Origin: Rhodococcoides trifolii | GTDB taxonomy: Bacteria; Actinomycetota; Actinomycetes; Mycobacteriales; Mycobacteriaceae | Direction of reading: 5' to 3' | Length of the DNA stretch: 64,000 nucleotides | NCBI RefSeq assembly: GCF_014635345.1 | Contig: NZ_BMCU01000002.1 | Coordinates: 1,116,001-1,180,000 of the forward strand | Shown: one piece after another, positions 28,932 through 37,223 of the stretch | Layout of the letters: the number at the start of each line of letters is the position of its first letter | How positions within the stretch are numbered: the first letter of the stretch is position 1 | Position numbers and translations under genes: made by a program | The notes under the pieces: generated by a model | What the model was told of the DNA's origin: nothing | What the model saw: only the letters and a program-made list of their open reading frames with translations | Databases searched by the model: none

Positions 28932-30238
28932 GATGACGACTCCTCGAACAAATCGGGCTCGGCACTGCGTTCCCGAACGGTCACGACCACACCGCGGTAA
29001 CGAGCAAGGGCGGGCAGGGCGACCACGCCGCCGGGAGCGGGGGCCACGAGCGACAACTTGGACAGCAACGCAACGGCCGCAGCGCGCAGCCCTTCGCGGT
29101 CCGACTGCCATTGCGCGGCAAAGGTTCGTCCGTAGGCGTCGACCAATCTCTCCACGGTGTCCGCTGTCCACGAATCCGGAACGAACGGATACCGGACAGG
29201 TTCGGTGGCGCGAACCTGAGCCGAGCTCGGATCGTCCGGTACGTCCAGAAGGTTGTCGAAGACTCCGTCCTCGGGGATGGCATCGTCGAGTGCAACGACG
29301 AGGTGCACCGTCGGATCCGTGTCGATCGGGTGGTCCTGCCGGTCGGGGGAGTCCGGGTCCAGCACCCGCTCGGCGATCTCGCCGGCGAGCAGAAGCGCGA
29401 CCTGAGCGACGGTACCCGTCGACGGAAACCTGGTGTCGGACAACCGACCCGACGTGTCGATCAACGCCAGGCCTTCGGCGCGGCGTTCGACCGCGAGGCC
29501 GGTGAACAGCTGTACGTCCTCGACGGAACGTGGGTCCATGCCGTCCATCCCGTACACCACGGGCAGTTCCACGAGAGCCCGGCGAGCCCGGCGGGCCGCC
29601 TCACCCGGCTCGTCGGACGGACCGGTCAACAGGCCCATGACACTGCGCAGGTGCTGAAGCGCACGCGGCGGACGAAACAAGGCCACGACGACGGCCCTGT
29701 CGATGTCGTACAACGCCTCTCCTGCATCGGGATTGCTGACCCACCCACCGGCGTCGCCATCGGCGAGACCGATGGCGCCCCGCGCGGCAAGCCAGCCGAC
29801 AGCGTCGACGAACGCGTCGCGATCCGCCGCGCGTGCGGTGTCGAGATCGACTCCGACCACCCGATTGGCCTCGGCCGCAACATGATCCGCTAACTCTGAC
29901 AACGTGATTTGGTCACCGGCACGCCCGAGCGCGGCCAAGGCCAACGCGAGGAACGAGTACCGACGACGATCGAAAATTCGGTCGTTTCCCGTTCTGGCCG
30001 GCTGCGTCGGATCGAGTCGATCCAGAACGGGATACAACCGTGCCGTGGTCTCGGTGACCTCGAGGCGGTACCCGAACAGCTCGAGCATGTCCTCGCGTAG
30101 CTCGGTCGCCCAGCGCCGAAGCAGCGGCAGCGCAATACGATCCGGATAGGTGCGCGTCACGAGATGGTTTGACAACGCCACCCGAGCCGCACGCTGGTAC
30201 GAGTCGAGGGCGAGAGTCGGAATGCTTCGGGCTTTCAC
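28928..30238 (-). CDS. jetB: Wadjet type III subunit JetB (TIGR02678, DUF2398)
   Basis: A 436-residue protein matching the DUF2398/TIGR02678 family. The region RTYPDRIALPLLRRWATELRE-like near residues 29-48 (core PLLRRWATELRE) and the winged-helix-like VYGMDGMDP and TDTRFPSTGTVAQVALLLA-like segments are typical (LSDTRFPSTGTVAQ). By analogy with MksE it would be the KITE subunit bridging the kleisin and the SMC heads. The GTG start overlaps the jetA stop (GTGA), and its own stop overlaps jetC in the same way. Such coupling fits fixed subunit ratios. No enzymatic motif is visible. Confidence 0.82.
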   Translation of the reverse strand: MKARSIPTLALDSYQRAARVALSNHLVTRTYPDRIALPLLRRWATELREDMLELFGYRLEVTETTARLYPVLDRLDPTQPARTGNDRIFDRRRYSFLALALAALGRAGDQITLSELADHVAAEANRVVGVDLDTARAADRDAFVDAVGWLAARGAIGLADGDAGGWVSNPDAGEALYDIDRAVVVALFRPPRALQHLRSVMGLLTGPSDEPGEAARRARRALVELPVVYGMDGMDPRSVEDVQLFTGLAVERRAEGLALIDTSGRLSDTRFPSTGTVAQVALLLAGEIAERVLDPDSPDRQDHPIDTDPTVHLVVALDDAIPEDGVFDNLLDVPDDPSSAQVRATEPVRYPFVPDSWTADTVERLVDAYGRTFAAQWQSDREGLRAAAVALLSKLSLVAPAPGGVVALPALARYRGVVVTVRERSAEPDLFEESSS

Positions 30239-31743
30239 AGAGCTTCGACCCGAAGACGTTGGTCACCGAGGTGCAGTACGCCGCGGGCAGTCCGAACCGC
30301 CGAGTAGCCCGCGCCGTTCGAGACGATCAGCTTGACACCCGAATCGGCGGCGGACGAGTCGGTGATGCGGCCGACCGTCGGGACCCGCGCGGACATGGCC
30401 GCGGTCAGCAACCGCAGCAGCACCTCGGTCTCCTCGTCCGTCAGGACGCGGTCGTAGAGGTCGGCTGCGGCGAGGGACGCGGCTGCATTCGCGCGGCGGC
30501 GCTGGTCGTCGAGCTGCCGCTCACGGAGCCGTCGCACGCCGGCATCGTTGCGCTGCACCCTGGCCGGAGCTCCGGCGGCGGGCGGCCTGCCGGTCTCGGC
30601 GAGGGTGCGTGAGATCTCGACCGGTGGGGCGTCCCACCAGGACCTGTTCGCGGGGATGATGTCGTCGTCGGGATGCACCATGGACAGATGTCGCGGGCGA
30701 CCGAGTCCGAACGCGGCCCCGAACAGTGCGTGGGCCGCGTCCTCGGTGGGTGCGGCGGCGAACCAGCCTGCGAGATGGCGGAGCTGAGATTCGCGACTCA
30801 CCCCACCCTTCCGAGTCTCGGTGACACGACGCAACAACGACAGCACGGCCGCGATCGCGCTCATCGTTCCCTCACGCAGGCGGTCCGCCTCGGTGAGTTC
30901 ACCTTCGGCGGTGGGCAGGCCGGAGGCCGTTCTCTGGGATGCACTGACGAACCAATGAACGAGGCCGGTCCAGCGGGATTTCCAGTCGTCGCGGCGCTCG
31001 TCCGGTGTGAGAAAGACACGCTCGTCGCTGCGCGCGGCCCGGTCGAGCAGGGCCTCGATACCGGTGCTCTCCACCCGTCCGATGGCGTCGGCCAACTTCG
31101 GCGCGAAGCGTGCGAGATCGAGACTGAACTCCCGCATATGCGACAACAGCGCGTCCTTGTGAGCAAGAAACGACTCGGGGGTCACCTCCGTGGTCCGCAC
31201 CAGATCACCGAGGGAGAGGTAGAAATGTGCCGCCCGCGTGGCCATGTCGGTGAGCGCGCTGTCGAGCCGGTTGAGCTTGCGATAGACGAGATCGGAATTG
31301 CCGGTGGCGTTGGCCGTTGCAAGTTCGTCGAGATCCGCCAGCAACTCGGGCAGCACCAACCGCGACAGTGACGCATCCTCGGGCCTGGCGGCAAGCACAT
31401 CCTCGACCGCACGGTATGCCTGGTAACCGACCTGGGCGAACTGATAGACGTAGTGACGGTTTCGGTACTCGGCAAGTGTGGCGGCGCGGGTGCCGTCGTA
31501 GCTGCGTTCGAGCACGCCCCAGGAATGCAACTGCTCGAGCAGCGGCGCGATCTCGATGCGGGTGAGATGGTCACCGGGTAGCAGGTCGGCCACCTCACCG
31601 GCGTGCAGAAGCACCACGTACCCGGTGCGCGCCTGCTCGAACGCCCGCAGGACGCGTAGATAGTCCGATCTCTTCTCGGCGGTGGCGAAGGAGAAGAGCC
31701 GCATACGGTCGTCGACGAGAAAAGAGTCGGCAGATGCGGTCAC
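30235..31743 (-). CDS. jetA: Wadjet type III subunit JetA (TIGR02677, DUF2397)
   Basis: A 502-residue protein of the DUF2397/TIGR02677 family. It opens with MRLFSFATAEKRSDYLRVLR, a helical region typical of the family, followed by a winged-helix-like segment LLEQLHSWGVL near residue 70. RNRHYVYQFAQVGYQAYRAV lies near 95-114 and a long helical centre follows. It is the expected kleisin-like subunit. The GTG at 31743 lies 24 bp after the nirD stop; an in-frame ATG 13 codons later is the alternative. The lack of a clear ribosome site suggests read-through translation from nirD, or a promoter inside nirD. Confidence 0.82.
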   Translation of the reverse strand: MTASADSFLVDDRMRLFSFATAEKRSDYLRVLRAFEQARTGYVVLLHAGEVADLLPGDHLTRIEIAPLLEQLHSWGVLERSYDGTRAATLAEYRNRHYVYQFAQVGYQAYRAVEDVLAARPEDASLSRLVLPELLADLDELATANATGNSDLVYRKLNRLDSALTDMATRAAHFYLSLGDLVRTTEVTPESFLAHKDALLSHMREFSLDLARFAPKLADAIGRVESTGIEALLDRAARSDERVFLTPDERRDDWKSRWTGLVHWFVSASQRTASGLPTAEGELTEADRLREGTMSAIAAVLSLLRRVTETRKGGVSRESQLRHLAGWFAAAPTEDAAHALFGAAFGLGRPRHLSMVHPDDDIIPANRSWWDAPPVEISRTLAETGRPPAAGAPARVQRNDAGVRRLRERQLDDQRRRANAAASLAAADLYDRVLTDEETEVLLRLLTAAMSARVPTVGRITDSSAADSGVKLIVSNGAGYSAVRTARGVLHLGDQRLRVEAL

Positions 31744-31767
31744 TCGGAACAGGGTAGGTGGTCGACC

Positions 31768-32094
31768 TCAGAGCCGGACGGACACCTGACCGTCCACCAC
31801 CGCGGCCTCGTAGACGTCCACCGATGCGATACCTTCCGACGTGCATCCGCCGTCGGCCAAGGAGAACTGGTACTGGTGCAGCGGGCACATGACGACCTTG
31901 CCGTCGATCTGCCCGTCGGCCAGCGGTCCGCCCTTGTGCGGGCAGAGTGCGTCCATCGCCCGGACCGTTCCGTCTCCGAGGAGGAAGACTGCGATCTGAC
32001 GGCCGCCCACCACGTAGGTACGCCCTTCACCCGGCGTGAGGTCGCTGACGTGGCCGACGACGACCGAGCTGTCGTAGTCCATCGCCGCGCTCAT
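31768..32094 (-). CDS. nirD: Nitrite reductase (NADH) small subunit, Rieske-type
   Basis: A 108-residue Rieske [2Fe-2S] protein that partners NirB in assimilatory nitrite reduction to ammonium. The cluster ligands are in CPHKGGPLADG (Cys and His) and CPLHQYQF (Cys and His). The segment before them, GRTYVVGGRQIAVFLLGDG, is the usual beta scaffold. The ATG overlaps the nirB stop (ATGA), so the two subunits are coupled. Downstream, jetA starts 24 bp later on the same strand. Confidence 0.95.
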   Translation of the reverse strand: MSAAMDYDSSVVVGHVSDLTPGEGRTYVVGGRQIAVFLLGDGTVRAMDALCPHKGGPLADGQIDGKVVMCPLHQYQFSLADGGCTSEGIASVDVYEAAVVDGQVSVRL

Positions 32095-34574
32095 CGGACC
32101 GGCACCTGCGGCAGGGGGAGCAACGGCAGCGAGGGCTGGAACTGTGCCGGTGACCGCGGTGCGGACCGTTCCTTCCACGGGTCGGTGTACCCGTCGATGG
32201 ACTTCTGCATGCGCTCGTCGAGACCGGCGACGATGCCGTCGCGGTCGTCGATCAGGATGGCTCGAAGTTCCTCGAGCCCGATTCGCGGGACCCAGGCGTA
32301 GGTGCGCTCGAGCCACTTGGCCTCTTCCCGGTAGTACTGCATGAAGCGTCCCGCGATGGTGAGTACCTCTTCCGGCGAGTCGACGGTCGCCAGCACGTCA
32401 CCCTTGCGAATGTGTGCCCCCGCCGCGCCCCCGACGTAGATTTCCCAGCGGCCGTCTCCCACGGCGACCACACCGAAGTCCTTGCACAGCGCCTCGGAGC
32501 AGTTGCGCGGGCAGCCGGCCACCGCCATCTTCAGTTTCGCGGGGGTCTCCAGACCTTGGAACCGTTGTTCTATCGCGATGCCGAGGGCAGTCGAATCCCC
32601 GAGCCCGAACCGGCAGAAGTCCGTTCCCACACAGGTTTTGACGGTTCTCATGCTCTTGCCGTAGGCGTACCCGGACGGCATGTCGAGGTCGCCCCACACC
32701 TTGGGGAGGTCCTCCTTCTTGATGCCCAGTAGGTCGATGCGTTGTCCGCCGGTCACTTTCACCAGGGGCACGTTGTACTTGTCGGCCACGTCGGCGATCG
32801 TGCGGAGTTGGTCCGGAGTCGTGACGCCGCCCATCATCTGCGGCACGACGGAGAACGTGCCGTCGCGCTGAATGTTGGCGTGCACTCGATCGTTGATGAA
32901 CAGGGCGCCGCGTTCGTCGACCCAATCAGGACCCCACACCACCCGAAGCAACGACGCCAGCGGCATCTTCGACGCGACGTCCTCGGCGCCGTCGGTCGCG
33001 AGCTCCGCGAAGATCTGCGAGACCGAACGCAGATCGTTCTCACGAATCGCGGCGATCAGCTCGGGCTTGGTCATCGGAATGGACGGGACGTACCAGTTCG
33101 CCGCCGGGTCGACCTCCAGCGCTCCGCCCGCCGCGCAGGCGACGATGTCGCCGACCAGTCCCTTGCACGAACCGCACCCCTTGCCGGCGCGGGTCTTGGC
33201 CACGACGTCGGCCACGGTCTTGGCGCCGCCGTGGACGCACGCCACGATGTCACCCTTGGTGACGCCGTTGCAGTTGCACACCTGTACGTCGTCGGCCAGT
33301 TCGGCGGCTCCCGTCTCTGCGCTGGGCGTTCCCATGTCGAAGAGCATCGAGATGCGCTCGTCCGGTAGCGGCACCTTCTCGTCGAACGCCTGCGTAAGGA
33401 AGCTGACCTTGCTGATGTCACCGAGAAGCATGGCGCCGATCAGCTTGTTGTCCCGCACGACGACGGATTTGTATGTCCCGCTGCGTGGTTCGTAGAACTG
33501 GACGAACTCGTCGGTGTCCCGCTCGGGCCCCTTGACGCCCATGGCGGCCACGTCGACTCCGGCGACCTTCAACTTGGTCGTCAGTCGCGAACCGTGGTAC
33601 GCCGCTGTGGGATCGGCGCCCGTGATGACGTCGGCCAACACCACGGCCTGTTCCCAGAGCGGGGCGACGAGGCCGTAGACCTCACCGCGATGTTGGCAGC
33701 ATTCACCGACGGAGTAGATCGATCCTTCGTCCTCGCAGCGCATCTGGTCGTCGACGACGATGCCGCGTTCGACGACCAAGCCACCACCGCGGGCGAACTC
33801 CACGTTCGGCCTGATACCGGCGGTCACGACGATCATCGAGGCCGCAAGGGTGGTGTCGTCGTTGAAGCCCACTCCGGCCACGGACCCGTCGTCGGCGCGC
33901 AGCACCGAGGTGGTGCGCTTCGAGGTGTGGACGCCGACGCCCAGGTCCTCGATCTTGTTGCGCAGCACGCGCCCGCCGCGCTCGTCGAGTTGCTGGTTCA
34001 TCAGATGTCCGGGGGAGTGCACCACGTCCACATCGATTCCTTGCGTACGTAATCCGTACGCCGCTTCGAGGCCGAGGAGTCCGCCGCCGATGACCACGGC
34101 GCGCACGTCGTCGCCCGACAGTGCCATCTGGAGCATGCCGTTGGTGTCCTCGATGGTGCGAAATCCGAAGATGCCCTTGGCCAGTCGACCGTCCGGTTCG
34201 CGCAGTCCGTCCATGTTGGGAAAGAACGTGTTGCTCCCCGTCGCTATCACGAGAATGTCGTAGTCGACGGTCCGGCCGCTCTCGCAGGTGACGGACTTCG
34301 CGAAGCGGTCGAGCTTGACCGCCCGGTCGCCGACGAACAACGTGACGTTGTTCTCGCGGTACCAGGCCATCGGGTTGAGCATGAGATCGTCGTCGTCGAT
34401 GGAGCTTTCGCCGGACAACACGTGCGAGAGCATGATGCGGTTGTAGTTGCCGTACGGTTCGTCGCCGATCATGGTGACGTCGAACATGTCCGCTCCGCCG
34501 CGGGCGAAGATTTCCTCGACGGTGCGGGCGCCCGCCATGCCGTTGCCGACGACGAGCAGCCGTTGGCGAGTCAT
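32091..34574 (-). CDS. nirB: Nitrite reductase (NADH) large subunit
   Basis: An 827-residue cytoplasmic enzyme that reduces nitrite to ammonium with NADH. In order it has an FAD domain (VVGNGMAGARTVEE), an NAD domain (VIGGGLLGLEAAYGL), a BFD-like [2Fe-2S] domain (CNCNGVTKGDI and GCGSCKGLV), and the sulfite/nitrite reductase part. The siroheme/[4Fe-4S] ligands appear in TCVGTDFCRFG and GCPRNCSEALC. Length and domains match the family. The ATG overlaps the stop of the upstream 114-residue protein by one base (TGATG). The group HP-nirB-nirD forms one unit. No convincing GlnR site was identified upstream. Confidence 0.96.
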   Translation of the reverse strand: MTRQRLLVVGNGMAGARTVEEIFARGGADMFDVTMIGDEPYGNYNRIMLSHVLSGESSIDDDDLMLNPMAWYRENNVTLFVGDRAVKLDRFAKSVTCESGRTVDYDILVIATGSNTFFPNMDGLREPDGRLAKGIFGFRTIEDTNGMLQMALSGDDVRAVVIGGGLLGLEAAYGLRTQGIDVDVVHSPGHLMNQQLDERGGRVLRNKIEDLGVGVHTSKRTTSVLRADDGSVAGVGFNDDTTLAASMIVVTAGIRPNVEFARGGGLVVERGIVVDDQMRCEDEGSIYSVGECCQHRGEVYGLVAPLWEQAVVLADVITGADPTAAYHGSRLTTKLKVAGVDVAAMGVKGPERDTDEFVQFYEPRSGTYKSVVVRDNKLIGAMLLGDISKVSFLTQAFDEKVPLPDERISMLFDMGTPSAETGAAELADDVQVCNCNGVTKGDIVACVHGGAKTVADVVAKTRAGKGCGSCKGLVGDIVACAAGGALEVDPAANWYVPSIPMTKPELIAAIRENDLRSVSQIFAELATDGAEDVASKMPLASLLRVVWGPDWVDERGALFINDRVHANIQRDGTFSVVPQMMGGVTTPDQLRTIADVADKYNVPLVKVTGGQRIDLLGIKKEDLPKVWGDLDMPSGYAYGKSMRTVKTCVGTDFCRFGLGDSTALGIAIEQRFQGLETPAKLKMAVAGCPRNCSEALCKDFGVVAVGDGRWEIYVGGAAGAHIRKGDVLATVDSPEEVLTIAGRFMQYYREEAKWLERTYAWVPRIGLEELRAILIDDRDGIVAGLDERMQKSIDGYTDPWKERSAPRSPAQFQPSLPLLPLPQVPVR

Positions 34575-34918
34575 CAGAACGTGACCATGCCGAAGTCGAC
34601 GACGACCTCGCCCGAGCATCCCTCGGGCGCCGCCACGACCAGTTCGAGCGTGGTGTCCGGGTCCACGTCCTCGACGACGCGCAACGGGACGTTGACGCTG
34701 CTCTTCGCCCCCATGGGAAAGACCCGCATCGACTCGCCGTCGCGGGTCAACGTCACCACGATGAGCTCCTCGGACGAATTTCCGCCGCGGAAGTAGAGGG
34801 GTTGCGCGGTGAGTCCGGACGGGACGACGAACGACATCGAATCGATGGGCTCCGGCTTGCTCAGGCCGTGGCCGGTGAAAGAGAAGACGCCCTGCAGGAA
34901 TGTCGGTGTGCTGGCCAT
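34574..34918 (-). CDS. Small uncharacterised protein coupled to nirB
   Basis: A 114-residue protein, mostly predicted beta strands, with no signal peptide, no cysteine cluster (a single cysteine near residue 101) and no membrane segment. Notable stretches are FSFTGHGLSKPEP near the start and RVFPMGAKSSVNVPLRVVED in the middle. Its stop overlaps the nirB start by one base, so the two are co-translated. I do not recognise the family. The position suggests a role in nitrite reductase assembly or nitrogen control, but nothing in the sequence proves it. Confidence 0.7.
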   Translation of the reverse strand: MASTPTFLQGVFSFTGHGLSKPEPIDSMSFVVPSGLTAQPLYFRGGNSSEELIVVTLTRDGESMRVFPMGAKSSVNVPLRVVEDVDPDTTLELVVAAPEGCSGEVVVDFGMVTF

Positions 34919-34960
34919 GGCTCGACTGTCCGTGGGTGCGGTGACGAGAACGCTGCGCGC

Positions 34961-34966
34961 AGGTTA
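34961..34966 (-). promoter_or_regulatory. Candidate -10 box for the nirB operon
   Basis: TAACCT on the reverse strand, about 42 bases before the ATG at 34918, within the 56-bp gap after the MFS gene. Confidence 0.3.
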
Positions 34967-34974
34967 CGGCGGAG

Positions 34975-36135
34975 TCAGGAAGACCTCTCGAGGCCGGGCG
35001 CTCTGCTGTCAGGTGCGGGCATCACCAAAGGCGCGATCACCGCTAGGAGCGCCGCCGGGACGAGAAACGCCGCTGCCGGGTGGACCTGGTACACCGGCGT
35101 CAGCGCAAGCGGCGCCAGTGCCGCACCGGTGAAACGGAACGCCTGCACCACCGACACCGAGCCGCCGCGATTCGGTCCGGATGCGCCGAGTACGGCGGCG
35201 TTGACTCCGACCAGGACGAACTGCGAGGCGACGCCCGCGATCGCCCACACGATTCCCACGACGATCACCACGTTCACGGTTCCGGCAGCGGCGATGAGAG
35301 CAGCGCCGCCCACCGCGCCGATGACGATGGTGCGCCGCGGTCCGATCCGGTCGATCAGACCGCCCACCGGCCGAGCCGCCACGATGCCGGCGGCGCCGAA
35401 TCCGGTCAGCAACAGACCGCGCAGCCCCGGCGACAACCCGAAATCGTCCTCGGCCCGGAACGCCAGCAGGAAGCTCAGTCCGCCGAGGGCACCCCACCCG
35501 AGCAGAGCCACCACGCCGATGCGCAGCACGCGTGGGGTCAACGCGTCTCGTAGTCGCTCCGGTGTTGCAGATGCGGGTGCCGATGCCTGCGCGGGCAGGC
35601 CGATCAGACCGAGCACCGCCGACACCACCGCGAGCACGAGGAATGCGTAGCGCCAATCGAACTCCGCCGCGAGACCGCCGACCAACGGAGCGCTGGTCTG
35701 ACCGGCCGCCTGCAAGGCGCCGAACGTACCGAGCACGCGCCCGAGGCGTTCCTTCGGCGTGATCATCGCCAGAGCGGCGAGGAGAAGGGGCGTCGTGAAC
35801 GCGTTGGCGCATCCCTGCACCACTCGGGCACCGAGGAGGAAGTAGAGCCCGGGCGCGAGAGCACAGGCAATGGACGCGACGAGATAGACCCCGTACGCGA
35901 TCCGTACGGTGCGCAGTCGGCCCCACCGGGCGCCGAGCGTTCCGGAAACCAGCATCGTCAGGGCGAAGGGGAGCAGGTACGCCGTCAGCGACGACGACGC
36001 CGATCCCGACGACACGCCCAACCCGGAGCCCATTTCCGGCAGCATCGACGCGACCACCGCGCCGCCGAACGGGCCGAGGAAACCACCGAGGTAGAGGGCG
36101 GAAACCTGCAACCGTGACCGGAGTGGGCCGGTCAC
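34975..36135 (-). CDS. Major facilitator superfamily transporter
   Basis: A 386-residue integral membrane protein with about 12 hydrophobic helices. The MFS loop 2-3 motif reads GTLGARWGRLRTVR (about residues 65-78), and the equivalent loop of the second half reads RPVGGLIDRIGPRRT (about 255-269). It most resembles drug-efflux MFS proteins and does not show the nitrate signatures of NarK. The substrate is unknown. Its GTG start overlaps the PAC2 stop (GTGA), so it is translationally coupled to PAC2. The nirB operon begins 56 bp downstream. Confidence 0.88.
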   Translation of the reverse strand: MTGPLRSRLQVSALYLGGFLGPFGGAVVASMLPEMGSGLGVSSGSASSSLTAYLLPFALTMLVSGTLGARWGRLRTVRIAYGVYLVASIACALAPGLYFLLGARVVQGCANAFTTPLLLAALAMITPKERLGRVLGTFGALQAAGQTSAPLVGGLAAEFDWRYAFLVLAVVSAVLGLIGLPAQASAPASATPERLRDALTPRVLRIGVVALLGWGALGGLSFLLAFRAEDDFGLSPGLRGLLLTGFGAAGIVAARPVGGLIDRIGPRRTIVIGAVGGAALIAAAGTVNVVIVVGIVWAIAGVASQFVLVGVNAAVLGASGPNRGGSVSVVQAFRFTGAALAPLALTPVYQVHPAAAFLVPAALLAVIAPLVMPAPDSRAPGLERSS

Positions 36136-37154
36136 ACTCCGAAGCTGCCGGGGCCCCGACGACGCAGGTACCGCTCGAACTCGGCAGCGAGCGCGTCACC
36201 GTCGACCTTGGACACCGCCTCGGACATGTCCACCTCGGCGTCTCCACGTTCTTCCAGAGTGCGCACGTAGTCGGCGATCTCGTCGTCGTCCTTCGTCATC
36301 TCGGTGACCGCCTCTTCCCAGTCCTCGGCCTGCGTCGGCAGCTCACCGAGGGGAACCTCGATGTCGAGGACGTCCTCGACGCGCTGCAACAGCGCAACCG
36401 TCGCCTTGGGGTTCGGTGGCTGCGACACGTAGTGCGGGACGGCCGCCCAGAGGGACACGGCCGGAATACCGGCCTTGACGCACTCGTCCTGGAGCACACC
36501 CGTGATGCCGGTGGGGCCTTCGTATCGCGTCTGTTCGAGGTTGAACTGCTCGGCCGATTCGATGCTGTACGCGGTTCCCGTGACGGGGACCGGCCTGGTG
36601 TGCGGTGTGTCGGCCAGCAGCGCGCCGAGGATGACGACCGTGTCGACGCCGAGTTGGTCGATGAACTCGAGAAGGTCGTCGCAGAAGCTGCGCCACCGCA
36701 TGTTGGGTTCGATGCCGCGCAACAGCACGACATCTCGGTCGCTTCCCGGTGGCGAACACACTGACAGGCGCGTCGACGGCCACTCGATTTCGCGGGTCAC
36801 ACCGTCGACCTGACGCACCGTCGGACGATTGACCTGGTAGTCGTAGTAGTCCTCGGAGTCCAGTTCGGCCAGCGGGTTGGCGTCCCAGATGAGTTCGAGA
36901 TGCTCGACGGCGCCGCTCGCCGCGTCACCCGCGTCGTTCCATCCCTCGAAGGCGGCCACGAGGACGGGCTTGCGCAGGGACGGAAGAATCGTGTCGTCAT
37001 CACCCTCGTCGCCGGCGACGTCCGCATCGATGGGCGCAGTGTCCACGGGTGCAGTGTTCACGGGTGCATCGTCCACGGGTGCTGTGTTCACGGGTGCTGG
37101 GGGAACCGACGGGTCCGGTGCGGACTCGCCTCGGGGCGATTCTGGCTCACTCAC
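36132..37154 (-). CDS. PAC2 family protein
   Basis: A 340-residue protein corresponding to Rv2125. PAC2 proteins are related to proteasome-assembly chaperone 2 of eukaryotes; some mycobacterial members are structurally known but their role is unclear. VLVAAFEGWNDAGDAASGA (about residues 63-81) and VVILGALLADTPHTRPVPV are hallmark blocks, and a helical C-terminus ends in YLRRRGPGSFGV. The first 45 residues are a disordered, proline/valine/aspartate-rich tail built from A-P-V-[ND]-T repeats encoded by a 15-bp minisatellite. It diverges from metH over 69 bp. Confidence 0.9.
   Translation of the reverse strand: MSEPESPRGESAPDPSVPPAPVNTAPVDDAPVNTAPVDTAPIDADVAGDEGDDDTILPSLRKPVLVAAFEGWNDAGDAASGAVEHLELIWDANPLAELDSEDYYDYQVNRPTVRQVDGVTREIEWPSTRLSVCSPPGSDRDVVLLRGIEPNMRWRSFCDDLLEFIDQLGVDTVVILGALLADTPHTRPVPVTGTAYSIESAEQFNLEQTRYEGPTGITGVLQDECVKAGIPAVSLWAAVPHYVSQPPNPKATVALLQRVEDVLDIEVPLGELPTQAEDWEEAVTEMTKDDDEIADYVRTLEERGDAEVDMSEAVSKVDGDALAAEFERYLRRRGPGSFGV
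37039..37098. repeat. 15-bp minisatellite in the PAC2 gene N-terminus
   Basis: Four imperfect copies of GTGTTCACGGGTGCA-like units lie at 37039-37053, 37054-37068, 37069-37083 and 37084-37098, with a degenerate fifth just before. They keep the reading frame and encode the A-P-V-[ND]-[TD] repeats. Confidence 0.85.
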
Positions 37155-37210
37155 CCGCCCAGCCTACGACCCTCGCCCGACCGACGAAGCCCAGTGTCCG
37201 ACGGGACCAC

Positions 37211-37216
37211 TACGCT
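37211..37216 (+). promoter_or_regulatory. -10 box of metH
   Basis: TACGCT seven bases before the ATG at 37224, predicting a leaderless message. The whole divergent gap is only 69 bp, too short for a cobalamin riboswitch. Confidence 0.45.
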
Positions 37217-37223
37217 GGTGGGT

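Noticed and set aside
26418-29000. An 860-residue open frame on the forward strand across jetC
   Set aside because: It is the antisense shadow of a GC-rich coding sequence; the reverse strand encodes a complete SMC protein with all motifs.
37155-37223. Cobalamin riboswitch before metH
   Set aside because: Only 69 bp separate metH from the divergent PAC2 gene and no B12-box-like element is visible.
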